Below are positions 27,701 through 34,000 of a stretch of 64,000 nucleotides of DNA, piece by piece; the stretch's first letter is position 1, and every line of letters begins with the position of its first letter. The translations under genes and the position numbers were made by a program. The notes below the pieces were generated by a model that saw only the letters and a program-made list of their open reading frames with translations, searched no databases and was not told the DNA's origin. Source of the DNA: Peptococcaceae bacterium 1109 (GTDB lineage Bacteria; Bacillota; Limnochordia; Darwinibacteriales; Darwinibacteriaceae); the NCBI GenBank assembly GCA_001028815.1, contig LDJB01000001.1:701634-765633 (forward strand). Direction: 5' to 3'.

Positions 27701-27860
27701 TGATCTTGATCGTTACAAAGGGCAGTGGCTCGCCTTTGTCGTTGGTCACAATACCCCCTACTCTGTAGCTGGGGTTCGCCCCAACAACGCTGACCATGTC
27801 ACAGCCAGTGAACACGACAGATAACAATAGTAGCACGATCAAACTAAGCTTGCGCTTCAT
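21741..27860 (-). CDS. Giant repeat lipoprotein, 24 carboxypeptidase-regulatory-like domains
   Basis: A 2039-residue predicted surface protein. A lipoprotein signal ends in VFTGC (Cys20). The rest is 24 repeats of about 83 residues, each of the form YTVSG..D.DG.PI..V.ITF, then FS..G.F...GLSG, then K.GW.F.P and a final LVFTG. These are CarboxypepD_reg/transthyretin-like beta sandwiches, often used as rigid stalks. Repeats 11-18, 20-21 and 23-24 follow an A/B alternation (A ending ESIRVTGEDxxLLFYGA, B containing TTNxNGEW and GPRDNVDF). No enzyme, SLH or C-terminal anchoring domain is seen. ATG follows AAAGGAGGAGG, 69 bases after pilD, and the gene is last in the pilus run, suggesting an adhesin or pilus-associated stalk (inference). 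Confidence 0.85.
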   Translation of the reverse strand: MKRKLSLIVLLLLSVVFTGCDMVSVVGANPSYRVGGIVTNDKGEPLPFVTIKINPGGETQTDEEGKWEFTKAKKGSVVTAELPGWRFTPQTRQVATNGQAINFSGVKPFTVTGVVQDKAGNPIEKAQVKFYDAESNVLLDTILVDGEFTKGDLAGEVVVEVSKTDYTFSPDKFTVAGKDTNLVFQGTKTSYTISGVIRDVYGNALSDVPVEITNGSALWKVHAFTDSSGHFSVSGLTGALLVKPNMPNLKFEPESETVDGIDSILYFTARERLYTVSGWTLDPNSQPIVDAYVTFEGDEIGKKTLRTDEDGWFSLGDLTGDVEVTVAKPGWTFTPSTELVMGTSNSLLFTGREDSYTVDGLTLDSAHNAIPNVAIIIATEDGSWHTTIFSDEEGYFKQSGLSGKLTFTPSKDGWEFRPDAETVDSISSSLRFVGYETHYTVSGRTVDLNNDPIANVAITFTDENGKKITTFSDAQGFYTQAGLSGIYTVSAAKENYSFEPANETVDGPNESLVFHGREIIYTVNGSTLDPDGQPIAGVKITFKTEDESWINDIFSDEKGNFELGNLTGKVIITASKANWKFEPEERTVDGVSTSIGFTGTQLLYTVSGQTVDKDSQPVAGVRVTFTIQTEDGPQNVTVISAEDGTFTRDGLSGSVTVKAEKDGWRFAPEEEVVYRANPSLVFTGEETTYAVEGWTLDGDGNPIPGVKITFRTEDKSWAKDIQSDDSGYFRLEGLSGRLVIFAEKPNWEFKPLSRTVDGASTSVEFRGTELYYTVTGQVLDEDENPVQNAVITALDGATVIARTVSDSAGLFTFPGLEGEVTIVARKDGFNFSPADGYTVTGKDELLFRAYKIVTPYTVSGVVTSNHDHQGMEGVLITFEKDGEVIGSLSTNENGFYLLTDLTGKVTVKAELDGWTFNPAEIVVDGDNEAVNFKGSEIKESYSVSGQIQYDDLAPVPGVVVSAEFDGVRLFTTTDAEGRYYFSGLLGTVTITPEKDEHAFNPVSQEVQGPADNVNFMTVRPTPHPYAVGGWVQDQDGAGLDDVLITFTQDGQVVATTYSLEGAFEKSGLLGEYYVSAQKEGWLFYPESIRVTGEDYELLFYGAKVVETYSAGGVVTDEDGAPVPGVVITAALEGGAPIGYATTNSSGAWSFSGLAGKVIFTPAKGDYGFNPGSQETEGPRDNVDFIAIAPAPVPYTVSGWVQEIDGAGLDDILITFSQDGQAVATTYSLEGAFEKSGLLGEYYVSAQKEGWLFYPESIRVTGEDNDLLFYGAPITETYRVSGRITDEDGMPVTAVVVIADFGDGVQIATTTNSNGEWYFDNLSASVTVIPRKDGYTFDPLNQVVETSRDNVDFAAKKDEPEPTRYRVEGQVLDHNGDAVTNVLIVFKQGGETVATTYAIEGFFEKTGLVGEYYISAQKDGWVFEPASIRVTGVDRGLVFYGVEISQSYSASGRITDENSIPVSAVLVTAELENGSTRSTTTDANGRWAFANLAGEVTITPSKTGYSFTPDYQIIDDETVNADFLAIPDTFGVSGRVEDEQGNPIPMASIRALVGSDQIAATASDSTGAFSLDGFEGTVVIQVQKDGFDFEQDSYTVSGPSILTFTGSRQVETYSITASAQSSLDDSGQAGVRIIFRRQRNGDVVAVETTDGDGMYTNPNTTGTYYVSAEKEGWLFSPEVIQVDSEHPTANFFGAPLAQTFDVSGIVLDTNGQRAPAVVIVAELVENRSISMHAMTNENGEWYFTGLAGEWEFIPLNDGRFDSFQPSSHLADSARNNLDFQAIPSPAGPGAAEPYMVEGYVLDEDGYGIVGAMVAALVDALEPLAMTWSGPGGYFSLDGLEGEVFVYVSKPGYDSFDPMAIAVSRPASLVFMGFQEDYDVSGSVTDVEGDPIPNVVITFTKDGKQVATAVTGPDGSFTYSGLKGEYEVTAQRAGWLFHPDPMTVTGSNSEVNFFGTPVLETYSASGRIHDTWGYGIEAVTVVLTLHDMGGVTLVTTTNGNGEWSFSGLRGKVTVEPQGPHSFNPAVQQIEGPMTNLNFTAF
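24094..24747. repeat. 507-bp-offset direct DNA repeat in the lipoprotein gene
   Basis: Roughly 24094-24240 and 24601-24747 are nearly identical for about 145 bases, starting at GACTCGGGGTAGAACAGCC, with only a few substitutions. They encode parts of repeats 15 and 13. The offset of 507 bp equals 169 codons, two protein repeats, so a two-repeat unit was duplicated recently. Confidence 0.85.
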
Positions 27861-27929
27861 TCAGCCTCCTCCTTTGAGTTGAGAATCCTCCATATAGCCA
27901 CACTTTTTGGCCATAGAACCGGCCAAGGA

Positions 27930-28652
27930 CTAAAGGATAAGAAGGTAGCCGACAGCTGCAGCTGCGAGACTTGGTCCAAATGGGATGCGTGTATTGCGGC
28001 CTTGTTTAGTGACATAAAGGTACAAGATGCCGCCAATGCTACCCAAGACAGATGCCCAGAAAAGCACATACAATACTGCTATCCAACCAAGAAAGGCTCC
28101 AATCAACGCCAACAGTTTTGCATCTCCCATGCCCATGCCGCCTCGGGAGATAAGCACGATTAGGGTAATGATCACGAAACCAACAATGGCACCGCCTGCA
28201 CTTTCTTTGAAAGGTATGGACCACCCGATAAGTGCTACGAAAAGACCGACTCCCACCCCCGGAACAGTTAGCTTATTTGGTAAGACCCCATGCTCCAAGT
28301 CGATGAACGCTAGAATGACGAGGAGCGAGAAGAGAATGAGGCCAACTACGAGTTCTGACCAGAGAGGGCTTGTCCACCCAATTAACCCAAACCCCACACC
28401 TGTCAAGAGTTCCACTGCTGGATACCGCCAGTGGATCTTGCCCCGGCAAGCCTTGCAGGCCCCTCTCTGCCAGAGATAGCTCAAGACTGGAATCAGTTCA
28501 CCTGCCCTTAGGCGATGGCCGCAGTGGGTGCAGTGAGAACCAGGTTTGACCAGGGATCCTCCCCTGGGTAAGCGGTAGATCACCACATTGAAGAAACTCC
28601 CGAAAACCAATCCTAGCAAGAACAGCCAAATGATGAGTATGACTTCTGTCAT
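27930..28652 (-). CDS. pilD: Prepilin peptidase and N-methyltransferase
   Basis: A 240-residue inner-membrane aspartyl protease that cuts the leader of type IV prepilins and methylates the new N-terminus. Seen: LGLVFGSFFNVVIYRLPRG at the start, zinc-binding CTHC and CKAC pairs of the methyltransferase part near residues 40 and 70, and the catalytic aspartates in AFIDLEHGVLPN and GMGDAKLLA. About eight membrane helices. ATG 28652 follows AGGTGG; the GTG four codons earlier overlaps that site. It serves the pilins encoded just upstream. Confidence 0.93.
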   Translation of the reverse strand: MTEVILIIWLFLLGLVFGSFFNVVIYRLPRGGSLVKPGSHCTHCGHRLRAGELIPVLSYLWQRGACKACRGKIHWRYPAVELLTGVGFGLIGWTSPLWSELVVGLILFSLLVILAFIDLEHGVLPNKLTVPGVGVGLFVALIGWSIPFKESAGGAIVGFVIITLIVLISRGGMGMGDAKLLALIGAFLGWIAVLYVLFWASVLGSIGGILYLYVTKQGRNTRIPFGPSLAAAAVGYLLIL

Positions 28653-28670
28653 TGCTTCTTCCACCTGTCT

Positions 28671-28985
28671 TCATGGGTAGTAGAACACCACCCAGGTATA
28701 AACCAGTACTAAAGCATATACTCCGCATGTAAAGACGATAGCTCCCATGAACTTCGGTACGATGCGCTGTCGCACTAGCCAGATGAATACCAAACCTAAT
28801 GGAATAGCCAGTAACTTGTAGACAGCAAAATACGGTGTTCCCACCAGCCTACGCATCAGGGGGTTCCACTCTGAGTGTCCCTCATAGACCACGAGGTGCT
28901 CTGTTGCAGCAAAGTCCAGTACGTTCAACACACCAATCAGCACCAACAACACAAGCAATCCACGATCTCGCTTGCACCGCAACAC
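28671..28985 (-). CDS. DUF5658-type small membrane protein
   Basis: A 104-residue protein with three to four membrane helices. The pattern LNVLDFAATEHLVVYEG, then EWNPLMRRLVG and a lysine at the next helix (FAVYKLLAIPLG) matches the DUF5658 profile of unknown function. I prefer GTG 28985 because AGGGAG lies eight bases upstream; GTG 28994 would touch that site. The ribosome site is inside a strong hairpin. It is co-oriented with the minor pilin genes and pilD. Confidence 0.6.
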   Translation of the reverse strand: MLRCKRDRGLLVLLVLIGVLNVLDFAATEHLVVYEGHSEWNPLMRRLVGTPYFAVYKLLAIPLGLVFIWLVRQRIVPKFMGAIVFTCGVYALVLVYTWVVFYYP

Positions 28986-29026
28986 TGGGCTCACTCCCTA
29001 GGGCTTTTACCCTAGGGTAGTCCCAG
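28985..29026 (-). promoter_or_regulatory. Hairpin that encloses the DUF5658 ribosome site
   Basis: Two CCCTAGGG copies (28996-29003, 29010-29017) pair across a six-base loop, and CTGGG/CCCAG (28985-28989, 29022-29026) extends the stem. The AGGGAG ribosome site and the base just before the GTG start lie within the structure. Confidence 0.5.
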
Positions 29027-29047
29027 AATTGCAAAGATATTCCTGAG

Positions 29048-29887
29048 TTACGCAAATAGCAAGACTAACTCAGCAACAGCTCGGAATGCAGATGTAACCG
29101 GCACTTCTGCCCAGGGTGCAACCTCCAAGAGGGACAGGGCAGCGTCGGACAGAGTATAATACGTCTTGATAACCAGCCGCCCAAACGGGTTTGTGGCGAG
29201 GTAATTATCTCTAAACTGTCGCAATGCATAGAGCTGTGATGAGGCCGGGTCATAGACGTATCTGAAGAGTATACACCCCGGTCGAATAGTTCTTGCCTGC
29301 TCATACTCTTCTTCAGTGAATGTCTTGGTGAAGACGATGGCTCCACCTGACGGGTCGCCCTTGATACCAGATGCGCGAAGGTTCAGTACTTGAACTTCCG
29401 AACTCAAAGCGTACTCCAGGTCCTTGGCCAGGGACTCCAAGGTTATGCCGATCACCTGAGAGGGGTCCCCAGGACCTGGCACCGCAGTGGAAACCGGCGC
29501 AAAAGTAATCCTGTAATCGGTCCCCATTACGTCTCCTACCAGGATGGGCCGCTCTTTTCCGTCGGGTGTTTCTAGGTAAACTGAGCCATTGGATCCGTAT
29601 AGATAGAACCGCTCAACATCGCCGCTTGCCTGTCCATTGACTATCTGTATCAAGTCCTCTTTGCTCGGCCCAATCTGCAGACTGTGTGCCAAACGCACCT
29701 CTTCTGTCAGTCGGTTCATTGCAGCGTGCATTTCAGCTTGGAGATCAGCTTTGTTACTTCCCAACACAAAAGCTTTGCTTGCAAAGAAGTACAGCTGCAT
29801 TCCGCCCACAATAACTAAGCCCAACAGTGCGGTAGTAACAATGAGCTCCAAGATGGTAAAGCCTTCGCTTTTCTTAAGATGTCGCAT
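29048..29887 (-). CDS. Type IV minor pilin, PilW-like
   Basis: A 279-residue prepilin with a class III leader: MRHLKKSEG followed by FTILELIVTTALLGLVIVGG, giving cleavage after Gly9 and Glu at mature position 5. The C-terminal part holds a large beta-rich domain typical of PilW/ComGF-like minor pilins that prime pilus assembly. ATG 29887 follows GAGGTGAGG and overlaps nothing upstream; a start 42 bases earlier would overlap the PilV-like gene. Sequence after the N-terminal helix is too variable for a firmer name. Confidence 0.85.
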   Translation of the reverse strand: MRHLKKSEGFTILELIVTTALLGLVIVGGMQLYFFASKAFVLGSNKADLQAEMHAAMNRLTEEVRLAHSLQIGPSKEDLIQIVNGQASGDVERFYLYGSNGSVYLETPDGKERPILVGDVMGTDYRITFAPVSTAVPGPGDPSQVIGITLESLAKDLEYALSSEVQVLNLRASGIKGDPSGGAIVFTKTFTEEEYEQARTIRPGCILFRYVYDPASSQLYALRQFRDNYLATNPFGRLVIKTYYTLSDAALSLLEVAPWAEVPVTSAFRAVAELVLLFA

Positions 29888-29909
29888 ATCTGGCCTCACC
29901 TCGTGTGGG

Positions 29910-30254
29910 CTACTCGCTGCCAACTGCAAAAGAGGTCAAGATGACTTTGCCTGATGGTTCCTCTGCCTCAAGGGTTATCATAACACCCTCGATGACCCAC
30001 TCTCTGCGTCCACTGCTTTCACTCGGTCCACGAACAGTCACGGGGACTTTCGACCCCTCTAGTCTAGCGACCCGCTCCTCCATTTTGCCACGGATGGCGT
30101 ATAGGGTCTTGAGGCGTGAACCGGCCCACTGGATGCTTCTCACACTCGACGCTATCAGCGGCCCGAAGCTACCAACGAGAGTCGTAATGATAACGATAGC
30201 AACAAGCACTTCAATGAGGGTAAACCCTCGATCATCGGGAAGGTTGTTAATCAT
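29910..30254 (-). CDS. Type IV minor pilin, PilV-like
   Basis: A 114-residue prepilin with leader MINNLPDDRG and helix FTLIEVLVAIVIITTLVGSF (Glu5 present). The short soluble part (VTVRGPSESSGRREWVIEGV) fits PilV/GspI-type minor pilins. ATG follows GGGGGCGGGG. It lies 12 bases after the PilX-like gene and just before pilW, the usual minor pilin order. Confidence 0.85.
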   Translation of the reverse strand: MINNLPDDRGFTLIEVLVAIVIITTLVGSFGPLIASSVRSIQWAGSRLKTLYAIRGKMEERVARLEGSKVPVTVRGPSESSGRREWVIEGVMITLEAEEPSGKVILTSFAVGSE

Positions 30255-30266
30255 GATCCCCGCCCC

Positions 30267-31532
30267 CTACCGCTCCCAGTAGAATGGTCGCAAGTTCTCT
30301 AGATCCTCTCTGCGGGTTTGGAACTCTTCTTTAATCGGCAAGATCCAGCCGGTGTTCATGGAGTCCTGGATATACTTCGCAATATTAAAGCCGGTGACAT
30401 CGTTGATGTTAGTGGGTATCAGGCGCCAGCCGTCTCTGAAGTAAAAACCTCGCCCATTTAGCTGGTTCAGCTCAGTTCGTTGCTTGACCCGTATATTGGT
30501 AAACGGAATGAAGATCCAGATATAGTCCTTGAAGTACTCGTACTCAACCCATCTCACAGACCCGCCGTAGAAGTACACTTCGCCATAGCGCGCGTTGCTT
30601 ACCACCGCGTTTCTATAGCTGTTGTCTACCTTGTCTCTAATGTCGTTCCCAGAAAAACCCGCCTCACTTCCAAAAGACGGAAGGGAGAGCACGATGCTAA
30701 AGTCTTTTGAGGGATACTCAAGAAGGACTGGACTCCCCTTACGGATACTGACGACATCGAGACCGTTAAGGTAGACCATCTCCGCAGCAAGCGTAAGATC
30801 TACGCTGCCATTGGGACCGTCAAACAGGTCATCCGCGTTCTTTATCAATCTCAACGGGCTGTCAAAGATCAAGGCCGATGCTGTCCATGTGTAATTCTTG
30901 ATATTATTGGTGGCCATTGTAGTCAAGGCCGAACTGCCAAGGAAGATGGCGTCTGTCTGATTGTCCGTTTTCATGACCACAACTTCAGGTCGTGGGATGT
31001 ATTCTGACAGCCGTATCGCTCCCGCAGTCTGTCCCCCTGAATTCGATGGGTAGTACCATCCCAACGTTCCATCGTGTCCGTACCGGTGAGGATAAGTCAC
31101 CAGCTTCACGGTGCGCGTTGTTGAGCCCACCGTTGCTGTCGACTCTATCACCGTTACATAGTCATCTCTGTCCTCTGTAGCCCTTTCCAGCCGAACGACA
31201 ACTTCAGCCTTTCCCAAAGAGTTCACAGGCTTGTCCGGCGTGAGCCGCTTGTTGTCCAAGTCGTAATACAGCGGATCCATTTGGCCGAAGGGAACGGCAT
31301 ACTCCTTCTTACCTCCGGCCGCCTCGGCCATCCGGTTTTTCCAAGCGCCCATTACTGCCTCTGCCCCGGCTCGTGCCAAAAACAACGCCTGGGTGTCTTC
31401 TTCAGTCCGCTGAACACGCCTCATCTCCAACATGCCATACTGCCAAAGCGCTACACTGAAGAGGCTGAGGACCACGATGAGCATGAGAGCTACACCGATG
31501 GCCATCATGCCTCTTTCGTCTCTTAGCTGCAT
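30267..31532 (-). CDS. PilX-like minor pilin-cluster protein
   Basis: A 421-residue protein whose start MQLRDERGMMAIGVALMLIV resembles the PilX N-terminus: a short basic leader, Gly, a hydrophobic helix, but no Glu at mature position 5. The long soluble part has a PilX-like region (TQALFLARAGAEAVMGAWKNRM) followed by unrecognised sequence. ATG 31532 follows GAAGGAGGG; an upstream start lacks a site. PilX/GspK-like proteins sit at pilus tips, and the missing Glu5 fits GspK. A truncated copy of its start lies upstream. Confidence 0.75.
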   Translation of the reverse strand: MQLRDERGMMAIGVALMLIVVLSLFSVALWQYGMLEMRRVQRTEEDTQALFLARAGAEAVMGAWKNRMAEAAGGKKEYAVPFGQMDPLYYDLDNKRLTPDKPVNSLGKAEVVVRLERATEDRDDYVTVIESTATVGSTTRTVKLVTYPHRYGHDGTLGWYYPSNSGGQTAGAIRLSEYIPRPEVVVMKTDNQTDAIFLGSSALTTMATNNIKNYTWTASALIFDSPLRLIKNADDLFDGPNGSVDLTLAAEMVYLNGLDVVSIRKGSPVLLEYPSKDFSIVLSLPSFGSEAGFSGNDIRDKVDNSYRNAVVSNARYGEVYFYGGSVRWVEYEYFKDYIWIFIPFTNIRVKQRTELNQLNGRGFYFRDGWRLIPTNINDVTGFNIAKYIQDSMNTGWILPIKEEFQTRREDLENLRPFYWER

Positions 31533-31645
31533 CGTGGTCCCTCCTTCTACGATGTTGCCGCGCTGTGCGGTACCCTCTTCCAGCCGTCCCATCTTGCGCA
31601 TGAGACGCTTGCGAACCGGCTATCAGTAGCTCATTGGACTGATAG

Positions 31646-31726
31646 CTAGTAAGCCGAGGGAAGGACCACGATAAGCATTGAGGCCTCTCCGATGGCCACT
31701 ACGCCTCGTTTGCTTCTGAGTTTCAT
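31646..31726 (-). pseudogene. Truncated second copy of the pilX start
   Basis: A 26-codon reading frame with its own site (GGGGAGGGGG, then ATG 31726) begins MKLRSKRGVVAIG, closely matching MQLRDERGMMAIG of the intact pilX-like gene about 190 bases downstream, and continues with MLIVVL before a TAG. The DNA also matches. It looks like the remnant of a duplicated gene. A 9-bp stem GCTATCAGT/ACTGATAGC (31619-31627, 31638-31646) lies at its 3' edge. Confidence 0.75.
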
Positions 31727-31780
31727 CCTGCCCCCTCCCCTATCACGCCACACCATCACAGCTATTGCTGGTCCTTGATG

Positions 31781-32152
31781 TCACTCAGACATGATCCCGG
31801 GAGTCACCGTGATCTGCCAAATACCATCGTTATTTTCTGTGACGTTCAGAGTGTAATCCTTGACTTCAGGAAACAGCCCTTGCGGGGGCTTTGGGACATC
31901 CTGTGAGAACTGAGATGCCAGATCTTCAATGCTTTCTGGTTTTTTGTTATTCATCATGATGTACATGTTCGCAGCGTTGGTGATAATACGAACGTTGGCA
32001 TTATGCGCCGCGATCTGTGCCTGACGTTGGATCCTTCCGTACTGCTGCACCCCAATCCCCGCAAGAATGCCGAGGATGACGACTGCTACCATCAACTCGA
32101 CGAGGGTGAAACCCTCTTGCCTCTTGAGCATCTTTCTGATTTTCTTCATCAT
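31781..32152 (-). CDS. pilA: Major type IV pilin
   Basis: A 123-residue prepilin: leader MMKKIRKMLKRQEG, then FTLVELMVAVVILGILAGIG with Glu5, an alpha-helix running to about residue 65 and a short C-terminal beta part (DYTLNVTENNDGIWQITV). The cleanest pilin in the cluster and therefore the likely major subunit, although a pseudopilin role is possible. The ribosome site GAGGAGG is inside the end of the upstream gene, so the two are coupled. No disulfide cysteines are present. Confidence 0.88.
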   Translation of the reverse strand: MMKKIRKMLKRQEGFTLVELMVAVVILGILAGIGVQQYGRIQRQAQIAAHNANVRIITNAANMYIMMNNKKPESIEDLASQFSQDVPKPPQGLFPEVKDYTLNVTENNDGIWQITVTPGIMSE

Positions 32153-32155
32153 TGC

Positions 32156-32494
32156 TTATTCCTCCTCGTTTCTCTCTGTTTGCTTTCCAAACTGTAATCC
32201 CAGCTTAACCCCTACGCCTATGCTGTGGGACTCGCTGTCGGTGATGGGCAAAGAGATGAACGGTTCGAAGCTGAGGCCGTTCTTTTCGGCGGCAAATCCC
32301 AGTGCCAGCCCGGCATTCACGCCTGTGCTCTCCTGCCAATTAAGCTCTAACCGGCCTCGCAAGAGCCCTACGCTATAGGCTGCGTACCCGGTAACCCCCG
32401 GCGACTCATCAGCATACAACGCACCTACTCCAAGCTCCACGTTGTTGATGCTGGTACTCACCCCCCCTGCCAAGCGCTTAGATTGAGCTTCCAC
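32156..32494 (-). CDS. Small beta-rich protein after the secretin
   Basis: A 112-residue protein with alternating hydrophobic strands (VELGVGALYADES, LRGRLELNWQEST, FEPFISLPITDSESHSIGVGVKLGLQFG) like an outer-membrane beta barrel fragment. The only usual start in frame is GTG 32494 with a weak site and no signal peptide. The same frame is open upstream into the end of the secretin gene, where a shift at its A7/T7 run (32563-32569) would join the two. It may therefore be a C-terminal domain of the secretin separated by a frameshift. Function unknown. Confidence 0.55.
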   Translation of the reverse strand: MEAQSKRLAGGVSTSINNVELGVGALYADESPGVTGYAAYSVGLLRGRLELNWQESTGVNAGLALGFAAEKNGLSFEPFISLPITDSESHSIGVGVKLGLQFGKQTERNEEE

Positions 32495-32547
32495 CCAGTA
32501 ACCCGGTTTGAAATCTGTTGTGCGCTGTTCCTGCTTAGCCTCAGGGG

Positions 32548-33996
32548 TTACTGGGCCTGGGGAAAAAAATCTGTGTAAGAGACGCCCTCCTCATCGTGGG
32601 TTACGATCCGAGGGATAAGGAAGATGGTCATCTCTGTTTGCATATGCTTAGTTTCCTTCCACTGGAAGAGCTTGCCCAAGATAGGCAGCTGGGACAGGAA
32701 TGGGATCCGCTTGATTGCCTCATTCTCTTGCTCCTGCAGAAGCCCGCCCAGGACGAATGGCTGCCCGCTCTTCACCCGCACGTTCGTTTGTGCTTCCCGA
32801 GTGCGGATCTGCGGGTAAGCCGTATCTGCTCTCCATATGAAGGTGCTCACCTCAGGCTCTACCAGGATGGTGACGTACTCGTCATCAGAGATCCTGGGGG
32901 TAACCTTCAGGTTAATGCCTGACTCTAAGAACTCCAAGGTATTGCGGCCTTCTTCATCTGTGAGCACGATTGGCACCCGGTCTCCCACAAATATGCTGGC
33001 AGTCTGCCCGCTGATGGTGGTGATTTTCGGGTTTGCTAAGAGCTTGGCATCTCCTTGTTCCTCCAAGATCCGCAGAGCCATAATCAGGTCCCACGCTTGC
33101 CACTCCAGCTCCAGGAAAACTGGTGCAGTGCTCTCTGTGAAGTTTGGTACGCCCCTGAAGTCGATGCCTAGGTTCTGCAGCGCATCTGCAGTCATCTCCT
33201 GCACCCATACTTCCAGCACAACCTGGGCGATGGGCTTATCAAAATCTGCCAGGAAGGCGGCGATTTCTCCGTGCTCTGCCTCCGTGGCCCTGACAATAAT
33301 TCCCTTGCTGTCGTGATCGATCCGCATCCTGCTGTCGTCAAGAATCAAGGATAGGGCAGCCCGGGTCATTTCAGGATCCGCGTAGTTGAGACGGTAGACC
33401 TTAACTTGGTAGCTCGGGGCTTCCGGCACCGGGGCAACCTCGCCTGTGGGAACGGCAACGGGCACAGTGGTAACTGACTTTGACTGCGGCTTGTCCACAG
33501 CTGCAATAATCGCCTCTGCCCTTCCGATGATCTCCTGCGGCCCGATGAGGATCACAAGGCCGCTGTCGGGCTGGATGAAAATGTTCTCTCTGGGAAGAAC
33601 CAAAGAAAGTGCCCGCTCTAGATCTTCAGCGCTGGCATACTCGGTCTCGATGAAGTGGATGGTCTCCACATCAGCGCCGTCCATGTACCGCAGCCGTTCA
33701 GGTGTCCCCACAATCAAGGTGTTTCCCAGGATACGGTACTCATAGCCCCCGAGGCCTGCCACAAGATCTAAGGCTTCCCCAAAGGGCACATCCTTCAGAT
33801 CCAGCGTTCCTCTACCCACAACGGCAGGGTCTACCACCACGTTGAGGTTCTGCAGGCGTCCTAGAGTCTGGAAGATCTGAGCAAACTCCGCATCCTCCAG
33901 CGACAGGCTTACCGTATCCCCTGCAGCGAAGGCCGTGAAAGCTGCTAGAGAACTTATTAGTAAGAAGAAGCATATGAGTGTGCGGCGTCTAAGCAT
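32548..33996 (-). CDS. pilQ: Type IV pilus secretin (PilQ-like)
   Basis: A 482-residue outer-membrane channel protein. Signal peptide in the first 25 residues, an STN domain (VSLSLEDAEFAQIFQTLGRL), N1-type domains (YRLNYADPEMTRAALSLIL) and a C-terminal secretin domain from about residue 265: LLANPKITTISGQTASIFVGDRVPIVL, GINLKVTPRISDDEYVTILVEPEVS and VLGGLLQEQE. ATG 33996 follows GGGGAGG, 4 bases after the previous gene. A secretin implies an outer membrane. Ends next to a T7 run that could shift into the following frame. Confidence 0.9.
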   Translation of the reverse strand: MLRRRTLICFFLLISSLAAFTAFAAGDTVSLSLEDAEFAQIFQTLGRLQNLNVVVDPAVVGRGTLDLKDVPFGEALDLVAGLGGYEYRILGNTLIVGTPERLRYMDGADVETIHFIETEYASAEDLERALSLVLPRENIFIQPDSGLVILIGPQEIIGRAEAIIAAVDKPQSKSVTTVPVAVPTGEVAPVPEAPSYQVKVYRLNYADPEMTRAALSLILDDSRMRIDHDSKGIIVRATEAEHGEIAAFLADFDKPIAQVVLEVWVQEMTADALQNLGIDFRGVPNFTESTAPVFLELEWQAWDLIMALRILEEQGDAKLLANPKITTISGQTASIFVGDRVPIVLTDEEGRNTLEFLESGINLKVTPRISDDEYVTILVEPEVSTFIWRADTAYPQIRTREAQTNVRVKSGQPFVLGGLLQEQENEAIKRIPFLSQLPILGKLFQWKETKHMQTEMTIFLIPRIVTHDEEGVSYTDFFPQAQ

Positions 33997-34000
33997 CGCC

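Noticed and set aside
22053-27768. Many plus-strand open frames and a periodic DNA pattern across the lipoprotein gene, at first resembling a repeat array such as CRISPR
   Set aside because: Period is about 250 bp and follows protein repeats; there are no short identical repeats with unique spacers, and the plus-strand frames are reverse shadows.
27861-27914. 17-codon frame directly before the lipoprotein start
   Set aside because: No ribosome site before its ATG; its 3' end is simply the ribosome site of the lipoprotein gene.
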